Assembly: GCF_014385085.1 (NCBI RefSeq)
Contig: NZ_JACRTD010000005.1
Span: 157,637 to 221,636 of the forward strand
Length of the DNA stretch: 64,000 bases
Reading direction: 5' to 3'
Origin: Youxingia wuxianensis
GTDB taxonomy: Bacteria > Bacillota > Clostridia > Oscillospirales > Ruminococcaceae
The notes beneath the pieces are model-generated. The model had not been told where the DNA came from, did not search any database, and was given only the letters and a program-made list of their open reading frames with translations. Made by a program: the position numbers and the translations under genes. The first letter of the stretch is position 1; each line of letters starts with the position of its first letter. Below are positions 1 through 8,936 of this stretch, piece after piece.

Positions 1-333
1 ACGCTGGTACTCGCCTTCGTCGATATCGGTGTCGTAGGCGATGATCTGCCCCAGCACATTGAGATCCACACCCTGCTTGAACAGGAGCGAGCCCATGCGA
101 CCGGTATAGTAATCCAGTGTGCCGGTCATCATGGCAGAGAACGCTTCGGGCAGAAAGGCGCCGGCGTTCTTAGTGTTCAGGTAGCCAATGTAAAACCGGA
201 GCGCCTGCTCAACGAACTCGCTCCGGCTGGCGCAGTTGTCGATGCGCAGGTAGATGTCTACCTTCTCGTCCAGATCCTCAGAGATCCAGAACCCCTTCTT
301 CGTTTTTCTGCTTTCAGACTTCAGTAAAACCAC
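1..333 (-). CDS. Ribbon-helix-helix type protein, partial (runs off window start)
   Basis: The visible N-terminal ~110 residues are basic and then hold a helix with the pattern SRSEFVEQALRFYIGYL, typical of ribbon-helix-helix DNA-binding proteins of plasmids and conjugative elements. The C-terminus lies beyond base 1. The start is uncertain: GTG at 333 lies inside an AAAAAAGGAG stretch, and TTG upstream or CTG at 324 are alternatives. It is the last visible gene of the minus-strand conjugation block, so a role in relaxosome or regulation is plausible. This is inferred from fold and position only. Confidence 0.5.
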   Translation of the reverse strand, partial: MVLLKSESRKTKKGFWISEDLDEKVDIYLRIDNCASRSEFVEQALRFYIGYLNTKNAGAFLPEAFSAMMTGTLDYYTGRMGSLLFKQGVDLNVLGQIIAYDTDIDEGEYQR

Positions 334-641
334 TCCTTTTTTCGTCAAGTCCCCGCTGAGAACCCTTGCCACAGCGGAGCTTTTCCGCATCATAGGGTCC
401 AACAGCTCTTTCCACCCGCCGGATTGTCCCCGCTGCGAAAAGCCGGAAACTGCCCGCACTGCGGGCAGAAGTGGGAGAGCCGGGGGCGGCCTTGTCCCCG
501 GCTCTTTCTCCTGCTTCGCTTTCACCAGCTTCCCGCTCTCCTGGAAAGCGGCCCAAATTCCGCCCGCTTCCCTCTGGAGGGGTACACGGTCGGCTGGTCG
601 CTGAAAGCCGCACACAGCGGCTCACAGGGGGCGACACGGCG
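334..641. other. Intergenic stretch, no gene supported
   Basis: About 308 bases separate the first two minus-strand genes. Frames open through it on both strands, but they have low-complexity, Ser/Arg/Gly-rich translations and no convincing ribosome site. The stretch holds GC-rich hairpins, for example GCCGGGG...CCCCGGC near 479-503, which could act in termination. Confidence 0.5.
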
Positions 642-1670
642 CTACATCTGCATCTCTGGGGACTCCTGGCTCTGCTCCGACAGATAGTCCCCGCAGCACT
701 CCTCCAAACTCTGGCCCCAGTGTTCCTGACAGTAGGTGTTCATCTTGGGGAGGAGCAGAGCCTGCTCCTCGGCGCTGAGGCGATACTTGAACGCCTCCTC
801 GTCGCCGTTGCCCCGCTGCAGATACACCTCCAGCGTGTCACAGACGCGACGGGTATCCAGATCGTAGTTGGCATAGATGTTCAGCCAGTCGTCATTCTCG
901 GAGGTGCAGACATCGGTTCCGAACACTTCATCCGCATTGAACGATACTTCCATGTAGAACTCCAGCAGGTTGTCGTTCTGAATAATGTCCTCGGCGAAGG
1001 AGATGTCCTCGGCGCAGAGCCGCCGGCTGCCGGTGAGGTATTCCGGCTCCTGGATGAGCGCCCTCTCCTCCAGACGGTCCAGGAAGATCCGCCACCTTTC
1101 GTCCGACGAAGCGTTGCCCTTCTTCATAGCGAAGTAGGCGGCGGTGCTCACATCCCGGATTCTGAACCGCTTCCAGCCATCCATGATGCTGACGGCTTCC
1201 ATATCTCCGCTGTCGAGGTCGATGTCGTAGGCACCCACCACCCGGCCGGTGTTGTCCAGCCGCTCCGACACATAGGAGTTGAACTCCTCCTGAGAGATTC
1301 GCTGGGTGTGCAGCAGCGTTTCGACAAAGCGGTGGGGCGCCTCGTCGGGCGGCTTGCGGATGTAGCTGCGCAGACGGCGGGCGGTCGAGAGCAGCTCGAG
1401 TTTTTCCTCGGCCAGAATATAATCGGAGCCGCCGTTCTCCGTGACATGAAAGACGGCGAAGCGCCGTGCGGCCTCCCGAGCCTCCTCCTCCGCCTGCTGC
1501 TCTGCCCAGAGCTCATGGCTGATGCGCTCGTACTCCCGCTGAGGAAGCTGGTTGCACATTTCATCAAGGATATTCTCCAGATGCTCCTCCAGCGTTTCCC
1601 CCTTCAGTTGTTTGCTCAGAGCGTCGTACCACCGCTCGTCGAGCCAGAGTGTGATCTCACGGCCCCTCAT
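642..1670 (-). CDS. Uncharacterised conjugative-element protein, 342 aa
   Basis: Not recognised. The protein is acidic and soluble with no membrane segment. It has Glu-rich helical stretches around residues 60-80 and several short Asp/Glu-rich repeats in the C-terminal half. The ATG at 1670 is chosen because GGGAGG precedes it and it overlaps the stop of the upstream gene as ATGA, a sign of translational coupling. An ATG at 1697 is possible but less well placed. It sits at the distal end of the block encoding VirB4 and the peptidoglycan hydrolase, so a mobile-element maintenance or transfer function is inferred. Confidence 0.6.
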   Translation of the reverse strand: MRGREITLWLDERWYDALSKQLKGETLEEHLENILDEMCNQLPQREYERISHELWAEQQAEEEAREAARRFAVFHVTENGGSDYILAEEKLELLSTARRLRSYIRKPPDEAPHRFVETLLHTQRISQEEFNSYVSERLDNTGRVVGAYDIDLDSGDMEAVSIMDGWKRFRIRDVSTAAYFAMKKGNASSDERWRIFLDRLEERALIQEPEYLTGSRRLCAEDISFAEDIIQNDNLLEFYMEVSFNADEVFGTDVCTSENDDWLNIYANYDLDTRRVCDTLEVYLQRGNGDEEAFKYRLSAEEQALLLPKMNTYCQEHWGQSLEECCGDYLSEQSQESPEMQM

Positions 1671-2281
1671 TGCATTCCTCCCATTTCCGGCCCGCACTGC
1701 TTCATCTCAGGGTACTCGGTCAGGAGGTGCCACACGCCGTTTGCGTAGTTGGCGCTGTTGACCGTCTGACTGAGAAGATTGTCGGCAGAGAGCGACATCG
1801 TGATGCCGGGCACGCCGGGATGCGCCGCGGCACTCTGGCCGCTCATCAGTCCTTCCGCCTGGGCTGCGGTCAGGGGCACAAAGCCGCACGGAGTCATCAG
1901 GGAAAAGATGCCGCCAACATGGGTGGCCAGGAAATCACGAACCGTGCGTGTGCCTGCGTCATCAGACAGTTCCTCCCGAAGCGTCCAGACGCAGTGGAGA
2001 AGTTCCTCACCATGGGAGGCATCCAGACCATTCTCCGCAATCCAGCGGTCTGCCAGCTCATCCAGCGGCTCGTCCAGCCCCAGCAGAAATCTGGCGTCCT
2101 CCTCATTGATGGCGTCCTCGATATTGTCACGGATCAACCGTGCGGCGGTGATCTCCTCAGCGGCATCGATCAGCTGAGAGGGATCGGCTGCCATCCACTG
2201 CTTGACCCGGCGTTCATAGTCTGCGCTGATCCGCTTCTTCAGCTCTTTCTTGTAATCCATGGCGATCTCATCTTTGTTCAC
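1667..2281 (-). CDS. Uncharacterised protein, 204 aa
   Basis: Not recognised. It begins with a charged Lys/Arg-rich helix followed by an acidic helical domain, and no signal peptide or membrane segment is seen. The GTG start at 2281 overlaps the stop of the preceding gene (GTGA), and its own stop overlaps the next start (ATGA). It is therefore the middle of a tightly coupled three-gene set. The paired overlaps argue that this is a real gene. No function can be assigned. Confidence 0.6.
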   Translation of the reverse strand: MNKDEIAMDYKKELKKRISADYERRVKQWMAADPSQLIDAAEEITAARLIRDNIEDAINEEDARFLLGLDEPLDELADRWIAENGLDASHGEELLHCVWTLREELSDDAGTRTVRDFLATHVGGIFSLMTPCGFVPLTAAQAEGLMSGQSAAAHPGVPGITMSLSADNLLSQTVNSANYANGVWHLLTEYPEMKQCGPEMGGMQ

Positions 2282-2535
2282 TGGATCACCTCCGGTTCCT
2301 GGTCAGGCTTCGGTGCGGCGGCTCTCGGGCTGCGCCGGGACTTGCTCGGAGCGGCGGCGCTTACATCGCTCTCATCGATATACTCCCGCACGGGGGCGGG
2401 TACATATTTTTCATAGAGCTTCACCAGCGCATCCGTCATCTCACGGTCCAGGTCAAGCTCCTTCTTGCCCATATAGCGTTTGAGCGCAGAGAGCTTCTCC
2501 TCGTCGAAGGTGATGGTCAGGTTCACTTGCTTCAT
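2278..2535 (-). CDS. Small ribbon-helix-helix-like protein, 85 aa
   Basis: The N-terminus reads as a beta strand (MKQVNLTITFDEEKLSALK) followed by helices, resembling small ribbon-helix-helix or DUF6103-like proteins common in clostridial conjugative elements. The C-terminal third is Ala/Pro/Ser/Arg-rich and probably disordered. The ATG at 2535 has AAAGGAAG eight bases upstream. A GTG at 2541 sits too close to the ribosome site. The stop overlaps the next gene. A DNA-binding role is inferred only. Confidence 0.6.
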   Translation of the reverse strand: MKQVNLTITFDEEKLSALKRYMGKKELDLDREMTDALVKLYEKYVPAPVREYIDESDVSAAAPSKSRRSPRAAAPKPDQEPEVIQ

Positions 2536-2549
2536 TGGCACTTCCTTTC

Positions 2550-3746
2550 TCAGTCGTAGTTGATGTATTCGATCTGCAGCCAGTGGGTCCAGCCCCGACC
2601 CTCCAGCTTTGTTTTCACCACACCTTTTTTGGTATTCATAGCTTCAATCACATAACCGTCACCGGTGTACACGCCAATGTGACCGTCATGCCAGACAGCG
2701 AGGCCGGGGATATCCGGCATGGTGTCGATGGTTCCGGATACTGAGGCGTTATAATACATCTGGTTGGCGCCAAGATCCGGCATCCCGTTGGTTCCATACT
2801 CGATAGTCATGGTGTCGGGATTGAGCCATCCGTACCCTTTGATCAGGCCCACGCAGTCTGTGGTTCTGCCTCCCAGCCAGTTGGCACGGATGAAGTCCGC
2901 ATAGCTGCCGACACCGTCAGGGTACTGCTCCAGCTTGTAGGCGAAGAGCGAACCGGTGAGGACACTGCCGTATGTTCCCCAGACATAGCCCCAGCCGGAC
3001 TCCCAGGCGTGGATGGCGTAGGTCACAAGGTCTGCGGCGTTCTTGGTGGTTGGATCGGTGAAGGCGGAGATGTCCAGCTCTATGCTGCTCCCATCCCCTC
3101 TGAGATACTCGCCGCTGTAGCTGCCGCCTCCCACGGTACCGGCTATCATGGTATAGATATGGTCGATGTTGCTCTTGTCATCGTCCGTGATCTCTCTGCC
3201 CAGATGGGCTTCCAGATTGGCGTAGGCCTGGGACAGAGAGACCGGCACCGCGACGGTGTATTCTTCTTCCTCTGTACTTGTGGTCCCGTCCTCCAGAGTC
3301 ACTTCCACGGTTCGTGTTCGGGTTTCGGTGGTGTAGAAGCACCCCACGAAGCTGTTCGACGCCCGTGTGGACGGGGCGTCGTCCCCAAAGCAGAGGGCAT
3401 AAAAAACAGCCTTGACTCTGATCGGGTCAAGGCTGTTGCCGCTGTCCATCTGCCCATTGGCAGAGGACACCGCCGAATCCAGAAGAGAAAAGGCCGAGCG
3501 CATTTCCACGATGTGATATCGGAACTCCGCCGGAACTTCTGCGGAGAATTCCGCTCCGTAGAAGCATGCCTCCACCGAATAGTTGTTATGCTCCGCCCCG
3601 CCTGAGCCAAGGGAGCAGAGCAGGGCGATCAAAAGAATGACGGGTGAAAAGATTGCCACCAGAATCCAGCCCAAACCTTTACGGGTCTTTTCGTTGGTAA
3701 GCAGCATGGCAGCGGCCTTGGCCACTGCGGCAGCAGAAACAGCCAT
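2550..3746 (-). CDS. Membrane-anchored NlpC/P60-like peptidoglycan hydrolase (VirB1 role)
   Basis: 398 aa with one hydrophobic anchor at about residues 25-45. An extracellular domain of unclear fold follows (residues 50-225), then a C-terminal NlpC/P60-type domain with candidate catalytic Cys in TTDCVGLIKGYGW and His in GHIGVYTGDGY. Proteins of this kind open the cell wall for the mating channel. It follows virB4 directly, sharing one base of the stop/start (TGATG), which fits a VirB1-like role. The second element in this window has an analogous enzyme at 44435-46405. Confidence 0.8.
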   Translation of the reverse strand: MAVSAAAVAKAAAMLLTNEKTRKGLGWILVAIFSPVILLIALLCSLGSGGAEHNNYSVEACFYGAEFSAEVPAEFRYHIVEMRSAFSLLDSAVSSANGQMDSGNSLDPIRVKAVFYALCFGDDAPSTRASNSFVGCFYTTETRTRTVEVTLEDGTTSTEEEEYTVAVPVSLSQAYANLEAHLGREITDDDKSNIDHIYTMIAGTVGGGSYSGEYLRGDGSSIELDISAFTDPTTKNAADLVTYAIHAWESGWGYVWGTYGSVLTGSLFAYKLEQYPDGVGSYADFIRANWLGGRTTDCVGLIKGYGWLNPDTMTIEYGTNGMPDLGANQMYYNASVSGTIDTMPDIPGLAVWHDGHIGVYTGDGYVIEAMNTKKGVVKTKLEGRGWTHWLQIEYINYD

Positions 3747-5578
3747 CAGCGACCACCTGCCGTTCCGAAGAGTTTCTCCTTGTAGGCCGGGGCGTGAACC
3801 TCCAGCAGATATCGTTCATTGCCGCACTTGTACAGGCAGACGCCGCGCTGGGGGAACTTGATGAGATTGTATTCCGACTCCTCCAGCTGGAGCATATCCA
3901 TGTAGGACCGCTTGTCGATGGAGCCGGCATTGAACAGAAACTGGTGAGGCGGGATGCTGAACAGGGGTTTGGTCATCTCACGGACGCCCTCCTGATCGAA
4001 GTCCTCCAGATTCTGACTGGCCAGCAGCATCGCCGATTCCTTCTTTCGCACACGCTTCAGACAATTTCGGATGTACTCGATGGCGGTGGGGTTGGACAGC
4101 CAGATATACAGCTCATCCAGAGCTGCCACGGTATTGCCCACGGTCAGGAGCTTATCGGACATGAAGGACAGCACATTGAAGAGCATGGCGTTGCGGACAT
4201 TTTTGGCGGCGCTGAGCATTCCCTTGACGCCGAACACCAGGAAGCGGCTGGAGGTAATGTTGGTATGCCCGTTGAAGAACTGGGCGTCAGCGCCCTTGCA
4301 CATGGAGTGCAGCCCCAGCAGCACCTCTTGCAGGAGCTTTTGGGTGTAGAGCTGGTGACGGTCGGCGTCGTAGGTCTTGAATTCCTCCTCAATGAGATCG
4401 TAGAGGTCGGAGAGGATGGGATAGTCCTCCGGGCACATCCGGCTGAAGTTGGTGCGCTCGGTGATGCCGAACTTGCGATACAGCTTGGACAGCATGATCT
4501 CGATGGTGTCGATGTGCGCGTCGCTGAAATCCTTGTAGGCCCGGAAAAAGTCCTTGAGGAAGGAGATGTGCTGCGCCAGCAGGGTGCTTTTGCGAAAGGC
4601 CTCCGGCGCGTCGGTGGCGTTGGGGTCTCCGCCGTCATCCCAGCACTTGGGTTCCAGCACATTGATGATGTACTGCCCGGCCATCAGGTCTGCGAAGCAG
4701 CCGCCCACCGCCTCGCACATCTCCTGCTGTTCATGTTCGGCGTCCAGGCTGATGACGGATTTGCCGGACTCCAGCAGATTCAGGATCAGCAGCTTCATCA
4801 GGTAGGACTTGCCCTGGCCGGAGTTGCCCAGGATAAGGATGTTGGCGGAGGTCTTGTCCTCGTCCCGCTGGTCGAAGTCCACCAGAATGTTGCTGCCGTA
4901 TTTGTCTTTGCCGATGTAGAAGCCTTTGGAGTCCAGCTTGCCAGAGTAGTTGAAGGGATAGAGATTCGCCACGCTGGAGGCGGGCAGCACCCGTTCAAAC
5001 TGGATGCCGAATGTGTTGTGGCCGCAGGGATTGACGCAGCGGAAGCCCTGCTGCTGACGGAGCAGGAGCTTATCCACATTCAGCTTGCTCCGCACCAGCT
5101 CCGTCAGCACATCGGTCTGGAGCAGCTTGAGGTTGTTGTAGTCGGATGCGGTCAGCTCAATGTATACAGCGCAGTGGAGCAGAGGCTCACGGTTGCGGTG
5201 CATGGTGGCCACCAGGGTGGCCACATCCTGAAGGTTGCTCTCGGCGGTGACCGTCTGCTGCAGGTCGTTGGTGTTGGAGCTGTTCAGGCGGTTCTTGTTG
5301 GCGGCGTTCTGAATGATGCGTTTTTCCTCAGCCGGGGTGACCTGCCGGGTGTAGATCCGCAGGGTGACGCCGTCCTTTTCTCCCAGATGGCGGAGAATAG
5401 CCTGCTCATCCGTGCTGGTCGGGTATTCGCGGAGTGCCCAAACGCAGCGGTAGGTGTTGCCGAAGATAAAATGATCCGGCATGAAGCTGACCACAGAGGG
5501 GGCAATCATATCCAAAAAGGATTTGATGGACGCCTCCTCACGGCTCTGCGGAACCGGTCTTTTCGCTTTCTTTGCCAA
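3746..5578 (-). CDS. virB4: VirB4-family conjugation ATPase
   Basis: 610 aa ATPase that would energise the type IV secretion channel. The Walker A motif is LGNSGQGKSYL at about residue 250, and the Walker B region is VAALDELYIWL in the C-terminal half. The N-terminal 200 residues form the VirB4/TraE N-domain. A TTG start is proposed at 5578 because GGAGG lies eight bases upstream and no better ATG exists. The stop shares a base with the hydrolase start. It is shorter than the 798-aa VirB4 at 47355-49751, with which it shares architecture but little visible sequence. Confidence 0.88.
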   Translation of the reverse strand: MAKKAKRPVPQSREEASIKSFLDMIAPSVVSFMPDHFIFGNTYRCVWALREYPTSTDEQAILRHLGEKDGVTLRIYTRQVTPAEEKRIIQNAANKNRLNSSNTNDLQQTVTAESNLQDVATLVATMHRNREPLLHCAVYIELTASDYNNLKLLQTDVLTELVRSKLNVDKLLLRQQQGFRCVNPCGHNTFGIQFERVLPASSVANLYPFNYSGKLDSKGFYIGKDKYGSNILVDFDQRDEDKTSANILILGNSGQGKSYLMKLLILNLLESGKSVISLDAEHEQQEMCEAVGGCFADLMAGQYIINVLEPKCWDDGGDPNATDAPEAFRKSTLLAQHISFLKDFFRAYKDFSDAHIDTIEIMLSKLYRKFGITERTNFSRMCPEDYPILSDLYDLIEEEFKTYDADRHQLYTQKLLQEVLLGLHSMCKGADAQFFNGHTNITSSRFLVFGVKGMLSAAKNVRNAMLFNVLSFMSDKLLTVGNTVAALDELYIWLSNPTAIEYIRNCLKRVRKKESAMLLASQNLEDFDQEGVREMTKPLFSIPPHQFLFNAGSIDKRSYMDMLQLEESEYNLIKFPQRGVCLYKCGNERYLLEVHAPAYKEKLFGTAGGR

Positions 5579-5598
5579 AATGGATGCCTCCTATTCTC

Positions 5599-5638
5599 CG
5601 TGGAGGCATCCCGGCCATGGAGTGGAACACCTCCACGG
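5599..5638. repeat. Inverted repeat before virB4
   Basis: CCGTGGAGG and CCTCCACGG face each other across about 22 bases in the gap between the 193-aa conjugation gene and virB4. There is no long T-run on either side, so this could be an RNA hairpin tuning readthrough or translation rather than a full terminator. Confidence 0.45.
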
Positions 5639-5654
5639 CCTATGATGAATTGAT

Positions 5655-6236
5655 TTACTCGCCCACGATGACCCAGCGGTCCCCGTCGTAGTCCTCGAAC
5701 TTCTCGGTGGTCACATTTTGCTCGAAATAAACGCCCAGCATCCGCTTGAGATCCTGCTCGGTGGCGCGGCGGGTGGTAAACCCATTGTCATTGATGCTCT
5801 GCTCAATGCGGCTGAGATACGGGAACACATCCGTTTCCTTTTCGCTTCGCAGCCGGATGATGATATAAAACTCCCGGCTGGATGCCATCAGCACCTGGAT
5901 GCGATCCAAATGCTTGCTGTCCTGCTCCAGAAGTCGCCGGATGGCAGGAAGTTCCTCGCTGCCCATGCGCTCCTGATAGAAGCTTTTGTTTCGCTCAAAG
6001 GACTCCTTGGAGTTGAGGGCCAGTATCTCAATTTCCGCCTGCCCCTTGACCACATTCAGCAGGGCGTAGATCCTGGCGCTGATGCTGGAATCGGACAGGA
6101 CGCTGATGTTGGTGGGCTTGATGATAAAAAAGACCAGATCGCCCACGCGGGTGGCGATGCAATAGTCCTTGATGCCGTCGATCCCCATGAGCTGCCGGGT
6201 CGATTGCGCGGCATTCTCTTTTTTCTTTCTGCTCAT
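5655..6236 (-). CDS. Conjugation protein resembling a VirB4 N-terminal domain, 193 aa
   Basis: The sequence VFFIIKPTNISVLSD, followed by an alpha/beta region with IEILALNSKESF, resembles the N-terminal domain of VirB4-type ATPases, but there is no Walker motif. The ATG at 6236 is preceded by AAAGGAGG and overlaps the upstream stop as ATGA. It lies directly upstream of virB4, so a structural partner of VirB4 is inferred. Membership in a named family is not certain. Confidence 0.6.
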   Translation of the reverse strand: MSRKKKENAAQSTRQLMGIDGIKDYCIATRVGDLVFFIIKPTNISVLSDSSISARIYALLNVVKGQAEIEILALNSKESFERNKSFYQERMGSEELPAIRRLLEQDSKHLDRIQVLMASSREFYIIIRLRSEKETDVFPYLSRIEQSINDNGFTTRRATEQDLKRMLGVYFEQNVTTEKFEDYDGDRWVIVGE

Positions 6237-6625
6237 AGCTTCATTCCTCCTTTGGGAAAGCAAGGCGGGAAAAAGCCGGTGCAGCGCATGGTGACACAGC
6301 AGGTCACCCGTCTGGGGTTCTGGCTGAACCAGTATTTTGCCCTGGCGTTCTTGGCGCTGTAGCAGAGGGACTTCTCGCACAGAAGGCCGCCCACATAGCT
6401 TTTCAGCAGGGCCCGCAGGCTGCGGAAGCCATAGTAATATCTGCCGTCCTGGCTGCGGCAGCTCCACTTGTTCTTGGCATCCTGCCAGAAGAAGGCGTTG
6501 CGGCACTCCCACCGCTTGCGCTTCCGGCTCCACCGGAGCGTCAGGGAGGCGGACAGATCCCGCTCCTCGATTTCCGGCAGGCCGAAGTTTTCCTCGTTGT
6601 CATAGAGTGTGTCGGCGTGGAACAT
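6233..6625 (-). CDS. Uncharacterised Cys/Arg-rich protein, 130 aa
   Basis: Not recognised. A basic protein rich in Trp, Arg, Tyr and Cys, with RWSRKRKRWECRNAFFW near the middle and a Cys-containing C-terminus. ATG 6625 is chosen because GGAGAATG lies just upstream and the preceding gene ends one base earlier. ATG 6643 would overlap that gene. It sits between the PrgI-like gene and the VirB4-N-like gene, so it is probably part of the transfer operon. Confidence 0.55.
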   Translation of the reverse strand: MFHADTLYDNEENFGLPEIEERDLSASLTLRWSRKRKRWECRNAFFWQDAKNKWSCRSQDGRYYYGFRSLRALLKSYVGGLLCEKSLCYSAKNARAKYWFSQNPRRVTCCVTMRCTGFFPPCFPKGGMKL

Positions 6626-6626
6626 A

Positions 6627-6884
6627 TCACATTCTCCATTCATAGAATTGCTGTTTGGTAATCAGGAAGGCCACTGCATACCGGATAAAATCCAGAATGC
6701 TCGTGCCGTCAAAACGGATGCTGAGGAAGGCATAGACTGCCGTCAGCACCAGCGGAATAAAAATTCCGGTCTGTGTCAGCGCCAGGATAGAGACCAAAAG
6801 CCCTACGCCAATGACGCCCACATCCCTGAGTTCCCAAAGCCACAGCATGGCCTTGGCAGTCAGATTGTCAGGGTAGATATACAG
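6627..6884 (-). CDS. PrgI-like small membrane protein of the secretion channel
   Basis: About 85 aa with two adjacent hydrophobic segments (VGVIGVGLLVSILALTQ and an IPLVLTAVYAFLSI run). This is the layout of PrgI-family proteins that pair with VirB4 in Gram-positive conjugation systems. The reading frame is open upstream of the first ATG (6848). The only good ribosome site, TTGGAGG, lies before a CTG at 6884, so a CTG start is proposed; ATG 6848 has no ribosome site. The start is the least certain part. Confidence 0.6.
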   Translation of the reverse strand: MYIYPDNLTAKAMLWLWELRDVGVIGVGLLVSILALTQTGIFIPLVLTAVYAFLSIRFDGTSILDFIRYAVAFLITKQQFYEWRM

Positions 6885-6900
6885 GGTGGTTCACCTCCAA

Positions 6901-6936
6901 AAAACAAACCGCCGGGGATATGCTCCCCAGCGGCCG
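6901..6936 (-). terminator. Intrinsic terminator inside the transfer block
   Basis: On the minus strand CCGCTGGGGA...TCCCCGGCGG is followed by TTTGTTTTTT. It ends or attenuates transcription after the ribbon-helix-helix gene and before the PrgI-like gene. Confidence 0.65.
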
Positions 6937-6947
6937 GTGCGGCATAT

Positions 6948-7283
6948 TTATGCTTCGGTCATCTCGGCGGGCTGATTCTGCGCCTCGTACTCAGCCAGCG
7001 CCTGCTCGATAAGACCGATGACGAATTCTTTCTGCGTGATTTTTCTGCCGCGCTTTTTTTCTGCGGCAATGAAGTCCTTCAGCCGCTGATCCAGCTCCTC
7101 GGTGATCTTGAATGCGAGAGTCTTGGTTTCTGCCATAGTGATTCCTCCTCCTTCGAAGTGTTCTTTGAGTATCAGCTCCACATACTCGCCCAGAGTCTTG
7201 AGGCCAAGCTGTTCCTTTTCTGCCACAGCTCTGGCGTGCAGTTCTTCCGGGATCATTCCGCAGAGATTCTTCTTTGCTCCCAT
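6948..7283 (-). CDS. Regulator of ribbon-helix-helix type, possibly two fused units, 111 aa
   Basis: The first ~47 residues (MGAKKNLCGMIPEELHARA) and the rest (from MAETKTLAFKITEELDQRL) look like two successive short DNA-binding modules. The second half starts at an internal ATG (7136) preceded by a strong GAAGGAGGAGG site inside the frame. A full-length fusion and a separately started 63-aa protein are therefore both possible. ATG 7283 has AAAGGAG upstream. A transcriptional or relaxosome role is inferred from fold only. Confidence 0.6.
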   Translation of the reverse strand: MGAKKNLCGMIPEELHARAVAEKEQLGLKTLGEYVELILKEHFEGGGITMAETKTLAFKITEELDQRLKDFIAAEKKRGRKITQKEFVIGLIEQALAEYEAQNQPAEMTEA

Positions 7284-7400
7284 GGGTTACTCCTTTCTCT
7301 GATTTTGTAAGCAAAGCATACTGCGCCCGGCGGTAAATAGCTATTCACAGAACCCAACGAAGAAGCAAGCTGCAAACGAAGCATAAGCAACAAGCCCGGC

Positions 7401-8936
7401 TCAGCCGGCGAGAAGCACCAGAGCAATGCCAAAAAGGACATAGTCCACGCACGGAATGACCACGCTGTTGCCCAGTGCCTTATACCGGGAAGAGTCAGAG
7501 GCGTTGGGAATGTCAGTCCAACCGTCCAGAAAACCTTGGAGCCTTTCACATTCCAGAGGTGTCAGCCTGCGGATGAGCCTTGGCTGATCTGTACCCTGCA
7601 GCACCAGATCCGTGGCATCCTTGTGCTGGCGTGCGCTTTGAGTGCTTGTTACCTCTCCATCTTTGAAAATGTCGACTCGCTGTCTGCTGAACACGGCATG
7701 GTGATCGGTGGCAGTCAGCGTATAGGCGAGGTCTGCTTGGTATCCGATCCCATTGCCGCCGTTTTGAGGCTGCCGGTCAATAGCATTGCCGGTGATGCAG
7801 AATACCTGTTCCTGCTCCACAAGCGGGACATTGTTTCCGCCTGTACCATACCGCGCGGACATGGTAGGCGCCACTTTATGGGGGCCGGCGTAGCGGGAAT
7901 CAATGCCGTGGTTCTCGTAGACCAAGGGCTGATGCCCATGTTCCTGGGCCCGAAGCGTCCCTGTGATGTCCAGGCTGCACTCCATCACGCTGCCGCCTTG
8001 GTCGTTCAGGCATAAGATGGATGGCATACAGTTTCCGCTGGCGCTGCCTTTCAAGGTGGGGGCAAGCTCCTCGCCGTAGCCGATGCTTCCGGCAGAGGCT
8101 CCTGCCCCGGCAGAGAAGCCAGCAGTCAGGACACAGGGATACCCCTGACCGGCCTGACCGCCGCCTGCACTCAGAGATGTGTGCCGTTCCGGCGTCAGAA
8201 AACAATCGCCGTTGCCTTTGGCCACGACACCCTCCGCGATGAAAGTCTGCTGCTTCATTCCCGGCTGGGCGCCCAACGCTCCGGCCACATCGTGCAGATC
8301 TCTGACCTCATCCCGCTGGTTTGCGGCAAAGGCAATCGGCTGGACAAGGCCGTTGCGGCCAGTGGACATCCCGCAGTTCACGCCCAGGGTGGCCGCTACC
8401 GCACCGGTCAGATCACCGTTATAGCCATCGAAGCCCTCGATGCAGCCGTCCTGCTGGCTGGCGTGAGGCGGTTGCTGATTGTGAACCGTATCGGCTGGTG
8501 GAGCGACTCCTGACTGAATTTCAAGCGCCTGATTGAGCTTTCGGGGCAGCTCTTTCCCGCGTTCAAAGGCTCTGCGCAGGATGCCCAGGCAGGCTTTCCT
8601 GGTCAAATAGTATTTGTCTGGCGGATCGTCCTGCAAAATCTGCGACAAGGAAGATTCTTTTTCTTCTCTGGGGGACACCCCAGTATTGAGCGTCAAGGCA
8701 TCTCCACGCCAGGGAGAAATCAGCTCCCAATAGAATTCGCCCAGCAGGTTCCCAGCGCCCGGTGTCAGGTCGAGGGATTGAAACACCACTGACTTTAATT
8801 CGGACGATCTCCTCGAGGACGATCCGGAAATCCTCTCCTTTTGGTGTTCCGCTGGAGAAGGCTCCGGGCACATTTTCCCACACCATAAATCGAGGTCGTA
8901 TATCGAGAGCTGCTCGGCCTCGTTGTCTATCCGCAT
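7401..8936 (-). CDS. C-terminal part of a split DNA cytosine-5 methyltransferase
   Basis: 511 aa. The C-terminus carries methyltransferase motifs: a target-recognition-like region with GFDGYNGDLTGAVA, NCGMSTGRNG and LNDQGGSVM, then RRLTPLECERLQGF and RYKALGNSVVIPCV (motifs IX and X). The N-terminal ~130 residues are a phage-like module with SLSQILQDDPPDKYYL and GILRRAFERGKELP. It has its own AAAGGAGATGAGAG site before ATG 8936, inside the N-terminal gene, and overlaps that gene by 374 bases in another frame. Motifs I-VIII are in the neighbour, so the pair may act as a two-subunit enzyme. Confidence 0.75.
   Translation of the reverse strand: MRIDNEAEQLSIYDLDLWCGKMCPEPSPAEHQKERISGSSSRRSSELKSVVFQSLDLTPGAGNLLGEFYWELISPWRGDALTLNTGVSPREEKESSLSQILQDDPPDKYYLTRKACLGILRRAFERGKELPRKLNQALEIQSGVAPPADTVHNQQPPHASQQDGCIEGFDGYNGDLTGAVAATLGVNCGMSTGRNGLVQPIAFAANQRDEVRDLHDVAGALGAQPGMKQQTFIAEGVVAKGNGDCFLTPERHTSLSAGGGQAGQGYPCVLTAGFSAGAGASAGSIGYGEELAPTLKGSASGNCMPSILCLNDQGGSVMECSLDITGTLRAQEHGHQPLVYENHGIDSRYAGPHKVAPTMSARYGTGGNNVPLVEQEQVFCITGNAIDRQPQNGGNGIGYQADLAYTLTATDHHAVFSRQRVDIFKDGEVTSTQSARQHKDATDLVLQGTDQPRLIRRLTPLECERLQGFLDGWTDIPNASDSSRYKALGNSVVIPCVDYVLFGIALVLLAG

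Noticed and set aside
471..1748. A 425-codon plus-strand frame opposite the 342-aa gene
   Set aside because: The minus-strand gene has a ribosome site and coupled overlaps with its neighbours; the plus frame has neither.
3794..5653. A 619-codon plus-strand frame opposite virB4
   Set aside because: It is antisense to a well-supported VirB4 with all ATPase motifs, has no recognisable domain, and is His/Gln/Val-rich as expected from the complement of a GC-rich gene.
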